38,049 nt of DNA from an uncultured Desulfotomaculum sp. (GCA_946411205.1 CAMKDG010000022.1:1-38049); one strand, 5' to 3'; shown: positions 1-8,219, counted from the stretch's first letter. Numbers and translations: made by a program. Notes: a model not told the origin generated them from the letters alone.

Positions 1-242
1 ACTTTATTGACGGCAATGGCCATGCCAACACCGGAACCACAAATAAGAATACCTAATTGACAGGCACCGGAACGAATTTTTTCTCCTACAGCTAAAGCGA
101 AGTCGGGGTAGTCACAGGAATCTGTGGAGTTACAACCGATATCCGCTACGGTCATCCCCTGGCTTTGTAGGTACTGGCAAACTTGTTCTTTCATGGCAAA
201 ACCTGCATGGTCACTGCCAACTACGATTGTCATGTCCTTCAA
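1..242 (-). CDS. rpiB: Ribose-5-phosphate isomerase B, partial
   Basis: Interconverts ribose 5-phosphate and ribulose 5-phosphate in the non-oxidative pentose phosphate pathway, in the cytosol. Only about the first 80 residues are inside the window; the gene runs off the left edge. Visible RpiB hallmarks are GSDHAG near the N terminus and the loop ILICGSGVGM, which holds the catalytic Cys in this family. The ATG at 233 has a Shine-Dalgarno (SD) match only 2 nt away, while the TTG at 242 lies 7 nt behind a perfect GGAGG at 250-254, so I place the start at TTG 242. It follows ywlE by 2 nt, so they form one operon, as in Bacillus. Confidence 0.9.
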   Translation of the reverse strand, partial: MKDMTIVVGSDHAGFAMKEQVCQYLQSQGMTVADIGCNSTDSCDYPDFALAVGEKIRSGACQLGILICGSGVGMAIAVNK

Positions 243-244
243 TG

Positions 245-706
245 TCAAACCTCCATATTGATGAATTTACCTAAAGCTGTTCTAATATGAATTGCTAGTT
301 CTTCGGCGCAAGTACGATACACCTCCACCGGGCTACCATAGGGATCGGCGATATCTCTGGCCATCCCCGCATAGCTTCCCAAGGTAAATACTTTTTCCTT
401 AGCCTGGGGTAGTATGCTTAGAATCTGCTGCCGGTGAGCTTCTGTCATGGTAAGTACCAAGTCAGCTTCTAAAACCAATTCCGGCGTCAGCCTTGAGGCC
501 TGGTGATGAGATAAATCGACACCCTGTTCGGACAAGGCTTGAACAGCTTGTTCGGCGGCTTTTTCCCCAGGCCAGGCCATAATCCCGGCAGAGGCAAAAA
601 TGACACCTGTTAGGTCCATTTCTTCTGCTATTACTCTGGCCAAAGCTTCCGCCATGCAGCTGCGGCAGGTATTTCCTGTACATACAAAAAGGATTTTCTT
701 TTCCAT
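245..706 (-). CDS. ywlE: Low-molecular-weight phosphatase, probable protein-arginine phosphatase YwlE
   Basis: This 153-residue protein has the low-molecular-weight phosphatase P-loop CTGNTCRS (nucleophile Cys9, Arg15) and the general-acid loop DPYG (Asp121). The P-loop carries Thr13 where tyrosine-specific family members usually have Ile; in B. subtilis YwlE the matching Thr11 sets specificity for phospho-arginine, the McsB mark that sends proteins to ClpCP. I therefore infer arginine phosphatase rather than tyrosine phosphatase. The usual Pro after CRS is Cys17 here, which is uncommon. It sits between mntP and rpiB, the same order as ywlD-ywlE-ywlF in Bacillus. The SD GGAGGA lies about 12 nt upstream, a little long. 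Confidence 0.9.
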   Translation of the reverse strand: MEKKILFVCTGNTCRSCMAEALARVIAEEMDLTGVIFASAGIMAWPGEKAAEQAVQALSEQGVDLSHHQASRLTPELVLEADLVLTMTEAHRQQILSILPQAKEKVFTLGSYAGMARDIADPYGSPVEVYRTCAEELAIHIRTALGKFINMEV

Positions 707-760
707 CGCTAATTATCTTCCTCCAATTGTATTATTCCCCAGGCAGCTTATCCGCATAAG

Positions 761-799
761 AAAAAGCGACCCATTTTGGAAACATACATGGACGCTTTA
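761..799 (-). terminator. Intrinsic terminator downstream of mntP
   Basis: Read on the minus strand, AAAGCG pairs with CGCTTT and an inner CCAT pairs with ATGG, followed by a run of five T. It lies between mntP and ywlE and would separate the two transcription units. Confidence 0.6.
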
Positions 800-824
800 T
801 TTCTACAATTATGTTGTTTTTCCT

Positions 825-1364
825 CTAAAAAAATAATTTTATACCGATACCCATTAAAATAATCCCACCCACTAGTTGGGCTTTGTCACCAATCTTACCT
901 CCTACGTATTTTCCCAGGGTTAGCCCGCAGAAGGTCATCATCCCTGCCACCACCCCGATGACACCAGCTGCCAGGGCCAGATTAACATGTTGGGTACCCA
1001 AAGTAAACCCCACACTTAGGGCATCCATACTAACACTGGCAGATAATAGCAGCAGACCACCGATCGTGGTAATGGTAAAGCTCGGTTCTTCATCGCCGGG
1101 TTTAATGGCATCCCAAATCATTTTCACTCCCAGGAAAACCAGCAGCAATGCGCCGGCAACAGAGGCCGCTTGCCCTACTTTAGCACCGAGAAAACCTCCC
1201 ACATACCAGCCCAGCAGGGGCATAACGATATGGAAGACCAGTACCATTAGGCTGATCCTGGCAATCTGTCTGCGGTTAACACCCGCTATGCCAATGCCTA
1301 CACACAAAGAAAAAGCATCCGACCCCAAAGCTACAGCCAGGGCCAGGAGAGTAAGGATTGACAA
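825..1364 (-). CDS. mntP: Manganese efflux pump MntP (DUF204)
   Basis: Small six-helix inner-membrane exporter of Mn(II). Two related halves are visible, each with an intramembrane acidic motif: GSDAFSLCVG near the N terminus and SVSMDALSVGF in the middle, as expected for MntP/YwlD. The frame stays open to 1439, but the extra 25 residues are hydrophilic and their first bases come from a degenerate intergenic repeat. A TTG at 1364, 10 nt behind AAGGA, gives a protein starting right before the first membrane helix with the usual length of about 180 residues, so I choose it. No yybP-ykoY manganese riboswitch is recognisable upstream. The order sua5-mntP-ywlE matches ywlC-ywlD-ywlE of Bacillus. 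Confidence 0.88.
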   Translation of the reverse strand: MSILTLLALAVALGSDAFSLCVGIGIAGVNRRQIARISLMVLVFHIVMPLLGWYVGGFLGAKVGQAASVAGALLLVFLGVKMIWDAIKPGDEEPSFTITTIGGLLLLSASVSMDALSVGFTLGTQHVNLALAAGVIGVVAGMMTFCGLTLGKYVGGKIGDKAQLVGGIILMGIGIKLFF

Positions 1365-1435
1365 GATAACACCGTCCTTGTATCGACCGACAAGCCATAC
1401 GCTACTGGCTATCGGCTTGTTTGTTAGGCCTTTAG

Positions 1436-1452
1436 TCATTGGTCATTGGTTT
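1436..1452. repeat. Degenerate heptamer repeat (CATTGGT type), short copy
   Basis: Tandem TCATTGG-TCATTGG just upstream of mntP. It is the shortest member of a heptamer family that recurs in several gaps of this window, based on GGC(C/T)(G/A)AT with the reverse complement read in some gaps. Confidence 0.45.
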
Positions 1453-1575
1453 TCATAAGTATTATCAAAGTATCTTTTGCTACTATATGTATGCCCCAGC
1501 AAAAAATTACTTGATAACTTTAAAATCATGCCCCGTATCTACTAATAAAGTATACGCAGCACTCGGTTGGCTGCC

Positions 1576-2640
1576 CTAGCATTTGACGATCTCTGTGGCA
1601 GCTCGTTGGAGGCGATTCATGACAGCTAGGCCAATGCCTTTGGTGTCTAGTCCCTCAGCGAGAATGATATCGACTTGGAGTTTATCGAATTGCCTTAGCA
1701 GTTCGAAAAGTGACGCTGCTGCTGTGGCAGGGTTTTCTCTGGTTCCCAAGGGCAGAACAAGGGCATCCCCAGGATAGTACTGGATGTTTTCCTGGCTCGC
1801 TAAAATGCCTACGCGTTTGCCCTGGGTCGTAAGTTCCTTTAGGTGAGCTGCCAGCTTCTCTCTTACCCTCTGGGGTACTCCGATAAAGAGAATCACTGGG
1901 GCGGTTGGGGCATAGTGTTTATATTTCATCCCCGGGGAACGAGGTGCCTGATTTTTCGACAATTTCTCCCCCAAGACGGACGGATCAATAATGACCTTTG
2001 GCAGAACTTGTTTAAGCTGTTCATAGGTTACTCCGCCGGGACGCAGGATCACCGGCACAGCACCGGTGAGATCGAGAACGGTTGACTCCAAGCCCACACC
2101 TGCGGGACCGGCATCTAACAGAGCATCGATGCAGCCTGCTAAATCCGTCCTTACATGGTCTGCGGTAGTAGGGCTGGGTTTGCCCGATTTATTGGCACTG
2201 GGAGCCGCAATGGGTACACCCGCGGCAGTAATCAGGGCCAAGGCCACCGGATGATCTGGCATCCGGATAGCCACGGTGTCTAATCCACCGGTAACTTCCC
2301 GAGGAATTTCTTTGGCCCGAGGAACCACCAGGGTTAGGGGCCCCGGCCAAAATTTTTCCATGAGTAATGTAGCCTCCGTAGGTAGTTGCCGGCTAAGGCC
2401 TGCTGCCATTTGTAAGGTAGCAACATGTAATATTAAAGGATTATCTGAAGGGCGACCCTTGGCACAATATATTTTGGCCACTGCCTCACTGCTTAAGCCA
2501 TGGGCACCAAGACCATACACCGTCTCCGTGGGAAAGGCCACTAACCCCCCAGCTTTAATAATAGCTGCCGTTTTTTCAATAATCTGTTGATCCGGGTGAT
2601 TAGGATCTAGTTGCCACACCCGGGTAGTGAGGTTCTCCAT
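1576..2640 (-). CDS. sua5: Threonylcarbamoyl-AMP synthase (Sua5/YwlC, two-domain form)
   Basis: Makes threonylcarbamoyl-AMP from threonine, bicarbonate and ATP, the first step of the t6A37 modification of ANN-decoding tRNAs. The N-terminal YrdC domain (about residues 10-195) shows the KxR/SxN site pattern: PTETVYGLG, the KGRP stretch, and APSANKSG. The C-terminal Sua5 domain (about 230-350) makes this the long Sua5/YwlC type rather than short TsaC. The frame opens at 2691, but the ATG at 2640 has GGAG 9 nt upstream and gives 354 residues, the normal length, so I use it. An isolated TATAAT on the minus strand (2703-2708) may be its -10 element, but no good -35 accompanies it. Confidence 0.93.
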   Translation of the reverse strand: MENLTTRVWQLDPNHPDQQIIEKTAAIIKAGGLVAFPTETVYGLGAHGLSSEAVAKIYCAKGRPSDNPLILHVATLQMAAGLSRQLPTEATLLMEKFWPGPLTLVVPRAKEIPREVTGGLDTVAIRMPDHPVALALITAAGVPIAAPSANKSGKPSPTTADHVRTDLAGCIDALLDAGPAGVGLESTVLDLTGAVPVILRPGGVTYEQLKQVLPKVIIDPSVLGEKLSKNQAPRSPGMKYKHYAPTAPVILFIGVPQRVREKLAAHLKELTTQGKRVGILASQENIQYYPGDALVLPLGTRENPATAAASLFELLRQFDKLQVDIILAEGLDTKGIGLAVMNRLQRAATEIVKC

Positions 2641-2956
2641 TTTTTCTATCTCCGTTTTATGCATTTCGTTATTAGGTAGGGGGCTTTGCACTTACCCGGG
2701 AAATTATATCATGATTTATGTTGGATAGCTATTGCTCTTTAGCCTTGTTTAATTTTGGGATAATAGTGGGAGTTTTAGCATAAATAGCCATGCACTGAGA
2801 ATAGGATTAAGCAAACCACTCTATTTTTTACAATACCCCTAAAAGGCAAAGAGCGAATTAAGTTTCCGCCGGCTTCTAAAGACTTTGTGCAAGCCAAGTC
2901 AATCTTGTCCACCAAATAACCTTACGCTCTATGGCTAATTCAGGAGGTTAGTACCA
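2641..2956. other. Divergent intergenic region between sua5 and the NicO-type exporter
   Basis: This 316-bp gap must contain both divergent promoters. I see the minus-strand TATAAT at 2703-2708 and the SD AGGAGG at 2942-2947 for the plus-strand gene. I looked for cobalamin and NiCo riboswitch signatures ahead of the metal exporter and did not recognise either. No ORF with an SD is present. Confidence 0.4.
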
Positions 2957-3655
2957 ATGGATTTCTGGCTGTATTTTTTCTCGGCCCTGGGAATTGGAGC
3001 TTTGCATGCCTTAGAACCAGGACATGGCAAAAGCATTATGGGAGCTTATTTAATTATGTCCCGGGGTAGGTCGCGGGATGCGGTCGTATTAGGGCTTACC
3101 TCTGCCATTACTCACACGATGGTCATTGTCGTGCTGGCCATACTGACTCATTCTGCCACAGCTTTGGCTATCTCTACGGTATCCATACCACAAGACAGAG
3201 TGGAAACCTGGCTAAAATTAGGATCTGGCTTGATCATTGTATTGGTGGGATTACGCATGGTTTTTCGTCGAAGTGTCACTTGCAGTTGTGGCTGTGGTCA
3301 TTCCCATCAGGCACCGGCCAAGCCCCTGCGACGCCAACCACAGGCCAAAGGAAACCTGCTGGATATCCTATTGCTGGGCTTTACGAACGGTCTTCTGCCC
3401 TGTCCCAGTGCTTTGGCTGTCCTGCTGCTGGCGGTTAGCAGCGGTGCTTTAATCAGCGGCTTAGCCCTGGTTTTCGCCTTTGGCATTGGTGGTGCGATAG
3501 CTCTGGTGACGATTGGTCTAGTATTTGTTAAACTGTCCTTTCTGGCAGGGGGAGCATTTGATCGGGGGGCCTGGCGACTGCTGCCCAAGGTAAGTGGCCT
3601 ACTGATTTTTGCCATTGGCGGAGTCACTACTTACGGGGCACTGCTTAAACTCTAG
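2957..3655 (+). CDS. NicO-family nickel/cobalt exporter (RcnA/HoxN-like)
   Basis: A 232-residue integral membrane protein. The diagnostic NicO motif HALEPGHGK is at residues 17-25 in the first helix, and the second conserved helix carries GFTNGLLPCPSAL (141-153). Between them lies a cytosolic metal-binding loop, CSCGCGHSH (Cys109, 111, 113; His115, 117), followed by a basic stretch. About six membrane segments can be seen. Family knowledge points to efflux of Ni or Co, although some relatives take up or export other ions, so the substrate is inferred. The start is ATG with SD AGGAGG 9 nt upstream. It is transcribed alone, opposite to its neighbours, and shares a bidirectional terminator with prmC. 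Confidence 0.82.
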   Translation: MDFWLYFFSALGIGALHALEPGHGKSIMGAYLIMSRGRSRDAVVLGLTSAITHTMVIVVLAILTHSATALAISTVSIPQDRVETWLKLGSGLIIVLVGLRMVFRRSVTCSCGCGHSHQAPAKPLRRQPQAKGNLLDILLLGFTNGLLPCPSALAVLLLAVSSGALISGLALVFAFGIGGAIALVTIGLVFVKLSFLAGGAFDRGAWRLLPKVSGLLIFAIGGVTTYGALLKL

Positions 3656-3763
3656 TTTACTTGGGGACCAATCTCCCGCTGGAAGCTTCACTAGCTCTAA
3701 AAATTCAGTTGAATAATGCAGTATTTCAGCTGGGCAGTGACTTATCGCATCAATAAAATAGAC

Positions 3764-3802
3764 AAAAAGCCAGACGGAATTTTATTTCCTTCCTGGCTTT
3801 TT
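3764..3802. terminator. Bidirectional intrinsic terminator
   Basis: A perfect 10-bp stem AAAAAGCCAG / CTGGCTTTTT encloses a 19-nt loop, with T-runs on both strands. It lies between the convergent NicO gene and prmC and overlaps the last codons of prmC. Confidence 0.8.
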
Positions 3803-4654
3803 CTTTTGGGCTACTACCAGACGTTCGCGGCAGGCCAGATCCCGTTTTATTTCGGCTTGCCACCGTTCTTCCGGCAACATCTTCTTTGCGGCTTCTCCTT
3901 GTCCGGGGCCGATTTCCATCAGCAGAAGGCCGCCGGGCTGTAGTAGGTTGTAGGCCTGCGGCAGGAGCAAGCGGTACAAATCTAAGCCGTCACAACCTCC
4001 ATCCAAGGCTAAGTGCGGTTCATAATCTCTAACATCGGACATCAAGCTGGCTATCTCACCACTAGGTATGTAGGGCAGGTTCGCGGTAACAACCTTCAGC
4101 CTACCCGAAAGTTCTGGCGAAATTGGCTGCAGAAGATTGCCCTGCAGAAGAGTAACCCGCCGGTCTACCTGATGGAGCCTGGCATTCTGCCCAGCAATGG
4201 CCAAGGCATCGGGAGAAAGATCGATGGCATAGACCTGCAATCCTGGTAGAAGGTTGGCCAAGCTAATGGCAATAGCTCCACTGCCGGTGCCTACATCGGC
4301 AGTCAGACAAGCCCCCTCCTCCTGAGATTGAAGAAAAGCTAACGCTGTTTCCACCATCAGTTCGGTATCCGGACGAGGAATTAAAACGGCTGGAGATACA
4401 ACAAAATCCAGTCCCATGAATTCTTTCGAGCCGGTAAGATATGCCACCGGTTCACCCCAAGCCCGCCGGTCCAGCAGATTTTTATACTGCTGCTGTTGTT
4501 CATCGGTAAGGGTTCGGTCTTCCTTTAGCAACAGACCGGTACGATCCAGTCCAGTGACCTTGGAAAGCAAAACTTGGGCATCAAGGGAGTAGGCTGGGCT
4601 GTTGTGGAGCTTTAGTAATTCGCGGCCCAGAGTAAGGGCTTGGCGTAGGTTCAT
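3782..4654 (-). CDS. prmC: Peptide chain release factor N5-glutamine methyltransferase
   Basis: Methylates the Gln of the GGQ motif in RF1/RF2 using S-adenosylmethionine. The 290-residue chain has the HemK N-terminal helical domain, then a Rossmann methyltransferase fold with the SAM loop DVGTGSG (about 120-126) and the catalytic NLPY (192-195), the NLPY variant of the usual NPPY. The frame opens at a GTG four codons earlier, but that GTG is part of the ribosome site; the ATG at 4654 with AAGGGG upstream is the better start. Its substrate gene prfA is the next gene upstream, 231 bp away across a repeat-filled gap. The 3' end is embedded in the shared terminator. Confidence 0.94.
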   Translation of the reverse strand: MNLRQALTLGRELLKLHNSPAYSLDAQVLLSKVTGLDRTGLLLKEDRTLTDEQQQQYKNLLDRRAWGEPVAYLTGSKEFMGLDFVVSPAVLIPRPDTELMVETALAFLQSQEEGACLTADVGTGSGAIAISLANLLPGLQVYAIDLSPDALAIAGQNARLHQVDRRVTLLQGNLLQPISPELSGRLKVVTANLPYIPSGEIASLMSDVRDYEPHLALDGGCDGLDLYRLLLPQAYNLLQPGGLLLMEIGPGQGEAAKKMLPEERWQAEIKRDLACRERLVVAQKKKPGRK

Positions 4655-4671
4655 CGGATGGGTCACCCCTT

Positions 4672-4706
4672 ATATTGGCCTTTGGCCGTTAGACCTTGGC
4701 CTTTTG
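4672..4706. repeat. Degenerate heptamer tandem repeats (TTTGGCC type)
   Basis: Units of about 7 bp such as CTTTGGC, CGTTAGA and CCTTGGC occur in tandem in the prfA-prmC gap. They belong to the same family as the blocks at 4803-4886, 16345-16386, 16532-16565 and 20305-20338. Confidence 0.55.
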
Positions 4707-4802
4707 GCTTATAGAAGTAATTCTTGGGTAGTACCAAAATAATTAGCGGCTTTAGTTAATGCATCTTTACTTAAATAGCATAAAACTATGGGCTTGTAAA
4801 TC

Positions 4803-4886
4803 TTAGGCTAAAGGCCAATGACCAATAAAAGCAGCCTTCAGCGAAGGTAAACCCCTAAGCCGAAGGCCGATGGCTAATGGCCGATC
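4803..4886. repeat. Degenerate heptamer tandem repeats (GGCCGAT type)
   Basis: The clearest run is AGCCGAA-GGCCGAT-GGCTAAT-GGCCGAT at about 4858-4885, with a strict 7-bp period ending at the prfA stop codon. An earlier stretch around 4803-4826 reads GGCTAAAGGCCAATGACCAA. Confidence 0.6.
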
Positions 4887-5956
4887 TACTCCTCCACCGC
4901 TTTCAATCTTTCCGCTTGGTCGGTAGTGATGAGAGTTTCGACGATTTCGTCCAGATCACCTTGTAGCACCTGCTCCAGGCGGTGTACCGTCAGACCAATG
5001 CGGTGGTCAGTAATGCGGTTTTGGGGAAAGTTGTAGGTACGAATACGTTCACTGCGATCCCCGCTGCCCACCTGAGATTTTCGGGCACCGGCGATGGCCT
5101 TTTGCTGCTCATCCTGAGCTTTGTCCAGCAGACGAGCTCGTAAGACCCGCATCGCTTTATCTTTGTTCTTGTGTTGGGATTTTTCATCCTGGCAGGATAC
5201 CACAGTACCCGTGGGAATGTGAGTAATACGCACCGCTGATTGAGTGGTGTTGACGCACTGACCGCCAGGGCCACTGGCACAAAACAGGTCGATGCGGATA
5301 TCGTTGGCGCTGATCTCAATATCCACTTCCTCGGCTTCGGGCAATACCGCCACAGTAGCAGCAGAGGTATGAATCCGCCCACCACTTTCGGTGGCAGGAA
5401 CCCGCTGTACCCGATGCACACCGCTCTCGAATTTAAGAATGCTGTAGGCTCCTTTACCTTCAATGACGAAGGTAACCTCTTTGAAACCACCGAGATCGGT
5501 TTCGTTTGCCTCCATAATCTCGGTACGCCAGCCTTTCTTTTCGGCGTAACGGGAGTACATTCTAAACAAATCGCCAGCGAAAAGGGCTGCCTCGTCACCG
5601 CCGGTCCCCCCACGGACTTCCACAATAACGTTTTTATCATCGTTAGGGTCCTTGGGCAGCAACAGAACCTTAAGCTGTTTCTCCAAATCTTCTATCTGAC
5701 TTTGTAGTTCTGCTACCTCTAGTTCAACCATTTCCTTAAAATCTGGCTCTATTTTTTCTTCCAGCATTAATTTGTTTTCTTCCAGATCTTTTTGAGCCTT
5801 TTTATATTGGCGGAATGCTTCCACCACATCTCCCAAATCTGAGTGGTTTTTCACTAATTGCTGCCATTTAGACCGGTCGGACATTACCTCCGGATCGCTG
5901 ATTTGGCTTTCCAGTTGAACATATCTATCCTCCAGTGCCTGGAGTTTACCGAACAT
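4886..5956 (-). CDS. prfA: Peptide chain release factor 1
   Basis: Terminates translation at UAA and UAG. In 356 residues the RF1 anticodon tripeptide PAT is at about 187-189 (context VPATESGG) and the peptidyl-tRNA hydrolysis motif GGQ at 231-233, which separates it from RF2 (SPF). The ATG at 5956 has GGAAGGTG closely upstream. It overlaps the 3' end of the DUF1385 gene by 11 nt, so translation of the two is probably coupled. Order rpmE-DUF1385-prfA-prmC is common in Firmicutes and places termination factor and its modifying enzyme together. Confidence 0.97.
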   Translation of the reverse strand: MFGKLQALEDRYVQLESQISDPEVMSDRSKWQQLVKNHSDLGDVVEAFRQYKKAQKDLEENKLMLEEKIEPDFKEMVELEVAELQSQIEDLEKQLKVLLLPKDPNDDKNVIVEVRGGTGGDEAALFAGDLFRMYSRYAEKKGWRTEIMEANETDLGGFKEVTFVIEGKGAYSILKFESGVHRVQRVPATESGGRIHTSAATVAVLPEAEEVDIEISANDIRIDLFCASGPGGQCVNTTQSAVRITHIPTGTVVSCQDEKSQHKNKDKAMRVLRARLLDKAQDEQQKAIAGARKSQVGSGDRSERIRTYNFPQNRITDHRIGLTVHRLEQVLQGDLDEIVETLITTDQAERLKAVEE

Positions 5957-6824
5957 GGATGTCACCTTCCTTATGAACTGCACAAAATGCCTTGATGGCA
6001 ACTTCTACTTGGCTATCATCGGGTTCTCTGGTGGTTAATTTTTGCAACCACAAGCCGGGTGCTATAAAGATTCGACATAATCCCCGGTCTTGGTATTTAC
6101 CCGAGAGCTTTAAAAGCTCGTAGGCTACACCGGCCACCACCGGCAACAGTAAGATACGGAAGAAAATCTGGCCAAACAAACCAGAAGCAGTAACTCCTGA
6201 GAAAATGACTACTTTGATTAATATTACGATTAACAGGAAGCTAGTACCGCAACGAGGGTGCAGGGTGGAAAACCTTTGCACAGCCTCTACGGTTAGTTCT
6301 TTTCCTGCTTCAAAGGCATTGATGACCTTATGCTCGGCCCCATGATACATAAACACCCGCTGGATATCCTTCATACGGGAAACTGCCAACACGTAACCTA
6401 AAAAGACGCCCAAACGGATAACACCTTCTATAATATTTCGAGCAAAGTTATCTTGAATGGCGGAAGCTGTAAAGTAGGTTAAAGAGGTTGGAATGACGAT
6501 AAACAACACAATCGCTAAACCCAATGAAAAAGCAATGGTTAAGAAGATTTCCCATTTGCTTAATTGCTCCTCTTCCTCTTCCCCCATGGCTTGTTCCGCA
6601 GAGTAGGCCAGTGCCTGAACTCCCATAATTAAGGATTCAAACAGCATTACCACACCACGAATAAACGGTAGTTTAAGAGCGGGAAACCTCTGGGTAATGG
6701 AACCTACGCTTTTTTCATCAATGACAATACTATCATCGGGACGACGTACGGCAACGGCTCGGTGTGCCGGCCCCCGCATCATCACACCTTCAATAACTGC
6801 CTGGCCCCCATATTGAAATGACAT
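5946..6824 (-). CDS. DUF1385 membrane protein (YqhQ family)
   Basis: A 292-residue multi-spanning membrane protein of unknown biochemical role. The family signature is clear: an N-terminal [14 protein letters not shown], a middle [13 protein letters not shown], and LHPRCGTSF just before the last helices, with conserved His, Glu and Cys suggesting metal binding (inference). About four or five hydrophobic segments are visible, with an acidic EEEEE patch before the first. SD GGAGG precedes the ATG by 9 nt. The gene overlaps prfA by 11 nt. Many Firmicutes keep this gene between rpmE and prfA, but no function follows from that position. Confidence 0.9.
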   Translation of the reverse strand: MSFQYGGQAVIEGVMMRGPAHRAVAVRRPDDSIVIDEKSVGSITQRFPALKLPFIRGVVMLFESLIMGVQALAYSAEQAMGEEEEEQLSKWEIFLTIAFSLGLAIVLFIVIPTSLTYFTASAIQDNFARNIIEGVIRLGVFLGYVLAVSRMKDIQRVFMYHGAEHKVINAFEAGKELTVEAVQRFSTLHPRCGTSFLLIVILIKVVIFSGVTASGLFGQIFFRILLLPVVAGVAYELLKLSGKYQDRGLCRIFIAPGLWLQKLTTREPDDSQVEVAIKAFCAVHKEGDIHVR

Positions 6825-6907
6825 AAATTCATACCTCCATCTTTGGTTGACTGTTGATTACCTTCTTGGAGTGGAAGCCATGATATTCCTAAAGGTCCTA
6901 GATAAGG

Positions 6908-6930
6908 AAAAAGCAGAGCCACCGCTCTGC
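6908..6930 (-). terminator. Intrinsic terminator after rpmE
   Basis: On the minus strand GCAGAGC-GGTG-GCTCTGC is followed by five T. It lies 12 nt after the rpmE stop, so rpmE is probably its own short transcript. Confidence 0.85.
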
Positions 6931-6941
6931 TAACTAAGCTA

Positions 6942-7139
6942 TTACAAGCCGTATTTCTTACGGAACTTCTCAGCCCGACCACCAACTTCGATTTGACGCT
7001 GAGCGCCTGTGTAGAAGGGATGGCAATTGGAACAAATTTCAACTTTAATCTCCTTCTTGGTGGAACCGGTCTTAAAGGTATTACCACAAACACACTTTAC
7101 TTCAACTTCATTGTATTTGGGATGAATCTTCTCTCTCAC
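6942..7139 (-). CDS. rpmE: 50S ribosomal protein L31, zinc-binding form
   Basis: A 65-residue large-subunit protein beginning (V/M)REKIHPKYN. It carries two Cys pairs, CVC near residue 16 and CSNC before HPFYTG, so it is the zinc-containing C+ type; such L31 proteins can be replaced by Cys-free paralogues under zinc starvation. The open frame extends to 7244, but the GTG at 7139 has GAAGGTGAG just upstream and matches the family start. A strong sigma-A promoter and an intrinsic terminator bracket it. Confidence 0.96.
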   Translation of the reverse strand: MREKIHPKYNEVEVKCVCGNTFKTGSTKKEIKVEICSNCHPFYTGAQRQIEVGGRAEKFRKKYGL

Positions 7140-7214
7140 AAACTCACCTTCTTTCTCAACTGTTACAAATGCAATGCTCAAAGAGCATCGGTTTTCTTGA
7201 AAACACACGTGAGT

Positions 7215-7244
7215 ATTATAGCACGGTATTCGGGAATTTTGCAA
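7215..7244 (-). promoter_or_regulatory. Sigma-A promoter of rpmE
   Basis: On the minus strand TTGCAA (7239-7244) and TATAAT (7215-7220) are separated by 18 bp. The predicted start is about 70 nt before the rpmE GTG. Confidence 0.75.
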
Positions 7245-7359
7245 GGAGTTGGATGAGGTTTGTTGGATAATAGCAGAAGTGTTTTAACCGTTGTCCTTAG
7301 AGGCTAAAAATCTTCTAAAAAATATTATTACCATAAAAAGGAAATTAAAACATAGCGTC

Positions 7360-7545
7360 GTATATGTATATACATACCAAAATTGGTATTTGTATCCTGC
7401 TTAATTGGGTTCTGCGGTATGCGGGGAAGAGATATGCCTCCGCCGGGAGTGGTGCTCCACTGACAGACCTAACATTACTTTGGCAGGATCAAGGACAACT
7501 AAATATTGTTGGTCCTTTGACAGTACCTGCATACTGAGGGAGGCG
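7360..7545 (+). promoter_or_regulatory. Structured 5' leader candidate ahead of the 7552 ORF
   Basis: This stretch is unusually rich in complementary segments when read on the plus strand. GTATGC (7417-7422) can pair with GCATAC (7529-7534). GCCTCC (7436-7441) can pair with GGAGGC (7539-7544), which contains the SD of the following ORF. Local hairpins are AGTGG-TGCT-CCACT (about 7449-7462), AAGGAC/GTCCTT with an AAC/GTT extension (about 7491-7517), and CAGTA/TACTG (7521-7536), the last competing with the long-range GTATGC helix. An inverted repeat ATACCAA-AA-TTGGTAT lies at about 7375-7390. No known riboswitch class is recognised and the promoter is not obvious. No gene is seen in 7245-7551. 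Confidence 0.35.
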
Positions 7546-7551
7546 ATTTGG

Positions 7552-7887
7552 ATGTGTACCATCAAACATTCACCTGAGATCCTCGGGACTATGATAAACT
7601 GGCCATTAGGCCCGCCTAGCAGACTGTTCAAAGAAGAGGAGGTGCAACCACCACCACAAAATGTCGGCAGACCAAAGCTAAGGAAGGTCTCCGAACAGGT
7701 TGGTGGGGCGGCGACATCGCAACTTGGCCCAGGTGACTCTTTTAGTCCACCGAGAGGGCCTGTGCAAGACTCCGCTCCCTCCCTGTCAGGGGACCCAGGA
7801 ATTCCCAGGCCACCAACCAGGGAAGAATTGATAAAACTATTGAAAGGATGTGATGTCATAGGTGGTCGAGCAAACCACCGCTCTTGA
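7552..7887 (+). CDS. Hypothetical proline-rich small protein, not recognised
   Basis: This 111-residue reading frame is on the strand opposite to all neighbours within 4 kb. I do not recognise it. It starts at ATG with GGGAGG 8 nt upstream. It begins MCTIKHSPEILGTMINWP, continues with a Pro/Gly/Ser-rich low-complexity middle (PPPQNVGRPK, PPRGP, IPRPP), and ends with a short amphipathic stretch REELIKLLKG. There is no signal peptide or membrane helix. The frame stays open upstream to 7405. The opposite strand also has a long frame over 7401-7859, so which strand, if any, codes is uncertain. Favouring the plus strand are the SD, the foldable leader and the plus-strand terminator at 8190. Confidence 0.35.
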   Translation: MCTIKHSPEILGTMINWPLGPPSRLFKEEEVQPPPQNVGRPKLRKVSEQVGGAATSQLGPGDSFSPPRGPVQDSAPSLSGDPGIPRPPTREELIKLLKGCDVIGGRANHRS

Positions 7888-8078
7888 AAGACCTGTTTTT
7901 AACTGAACAAAGTAACAGACAGTTTGACCATAAAGCTTTTTTTACCTTTCTCGACCCTGCATAACCCAAGAAGCCAAGTCACGGGAATGATGCAGACAAA
8001 TTTTTTTACAAGACGCCCTGTCCTCGTGTAACATAAGGCTTAGCTGCCTTCCTCCTATCTCAACTGTCGCAAACTAAA

Positions 8079-8116
8079 GGTCACTTTCCGGAGAGTGACC
8101 CCGTGGCGAGTATAAT
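8079..8116 (+). promoter_or_regulatory. Dyad plus TATAAT, candidate operator-promoter
   Basis: An almost perfect 22-bp inverted repeat (arms GGTCACT and AGTGACC around TCCGGA, one mismatched pair) spans 8079-8100. An exact TATAAT follows at 8111-8116. The dyad covers the -35 position and no canonical -35 hexamer is present, which would suit a regulator-dependent promoter. The rest of 7888-8078 shows no gene with a convincing ribosome site. Confidence 0.35.
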
Positions 8117-8117
8117 A

Positions 8118-8219
8118 AAACGTTGATTGTTATGTATGTGGGAGATGCGGGACGGCGTTACGGATAACTGAATAAAGAACCATAAAATACCCCATCTGTT
8201 GGCAGATGGGGGTTTTTTT
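8118..8219 (+). ncRNA. Candidate short transcript ending in a strong terminator
   Basis: Between the TATAAT and the terminator at 8190-8219 lie about 100 nt with no ORF. GTTAT and ATAAC segments can close a hairpin near 8129-8169. This could be a small RNA or simply the end of the 7552 transcription unit; the sequence alone does not decide. Confidence 0.25.
8190..8219 (+). terminator. Strong intrinsic terminator, plus strand
   Basis: A perfect 9-bp stem CCCCATCTG / CAGATGGGG with loop TTGG is followed by seven T (8213-8219). Its polarity is plus, opposite to the M23 gene that ends 26 nt further on. Confidence 0.85.

Noticed and set aside
883..1458. 191-codon plus-strand frame opposite mntP
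   Set aside because: It is the antisense shadow of a well-recognised membrane transporter, has no SD, and its product is low-complexity.
2692..2956. Possible NiCo or cobalamin riboswitch ahead of the NicO exporter
   Set aside because: No conserved core of either class could be recognised by eye in the 265 bp.
4990..5640. 216-codon minus frame inside prfA
   Set aside because: Shifted-frame shadow of prfA, whose RF1 motifs are all intact in the other frame.
7410..7550. Group II intron domain V, RNase P, tmRNA, SRP or 6S RNA
   Set aside because: None of their conserved cores (for example the GNRA-capped domain V or the SRP tetraloop region) is present.
7401..7859. 152-codon minus frame over the 7552 ORF
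   Set aside because: No SD or promoter on that strand and composition mirrors the opposite frame; kept only as an alternative in the 7552 entry.
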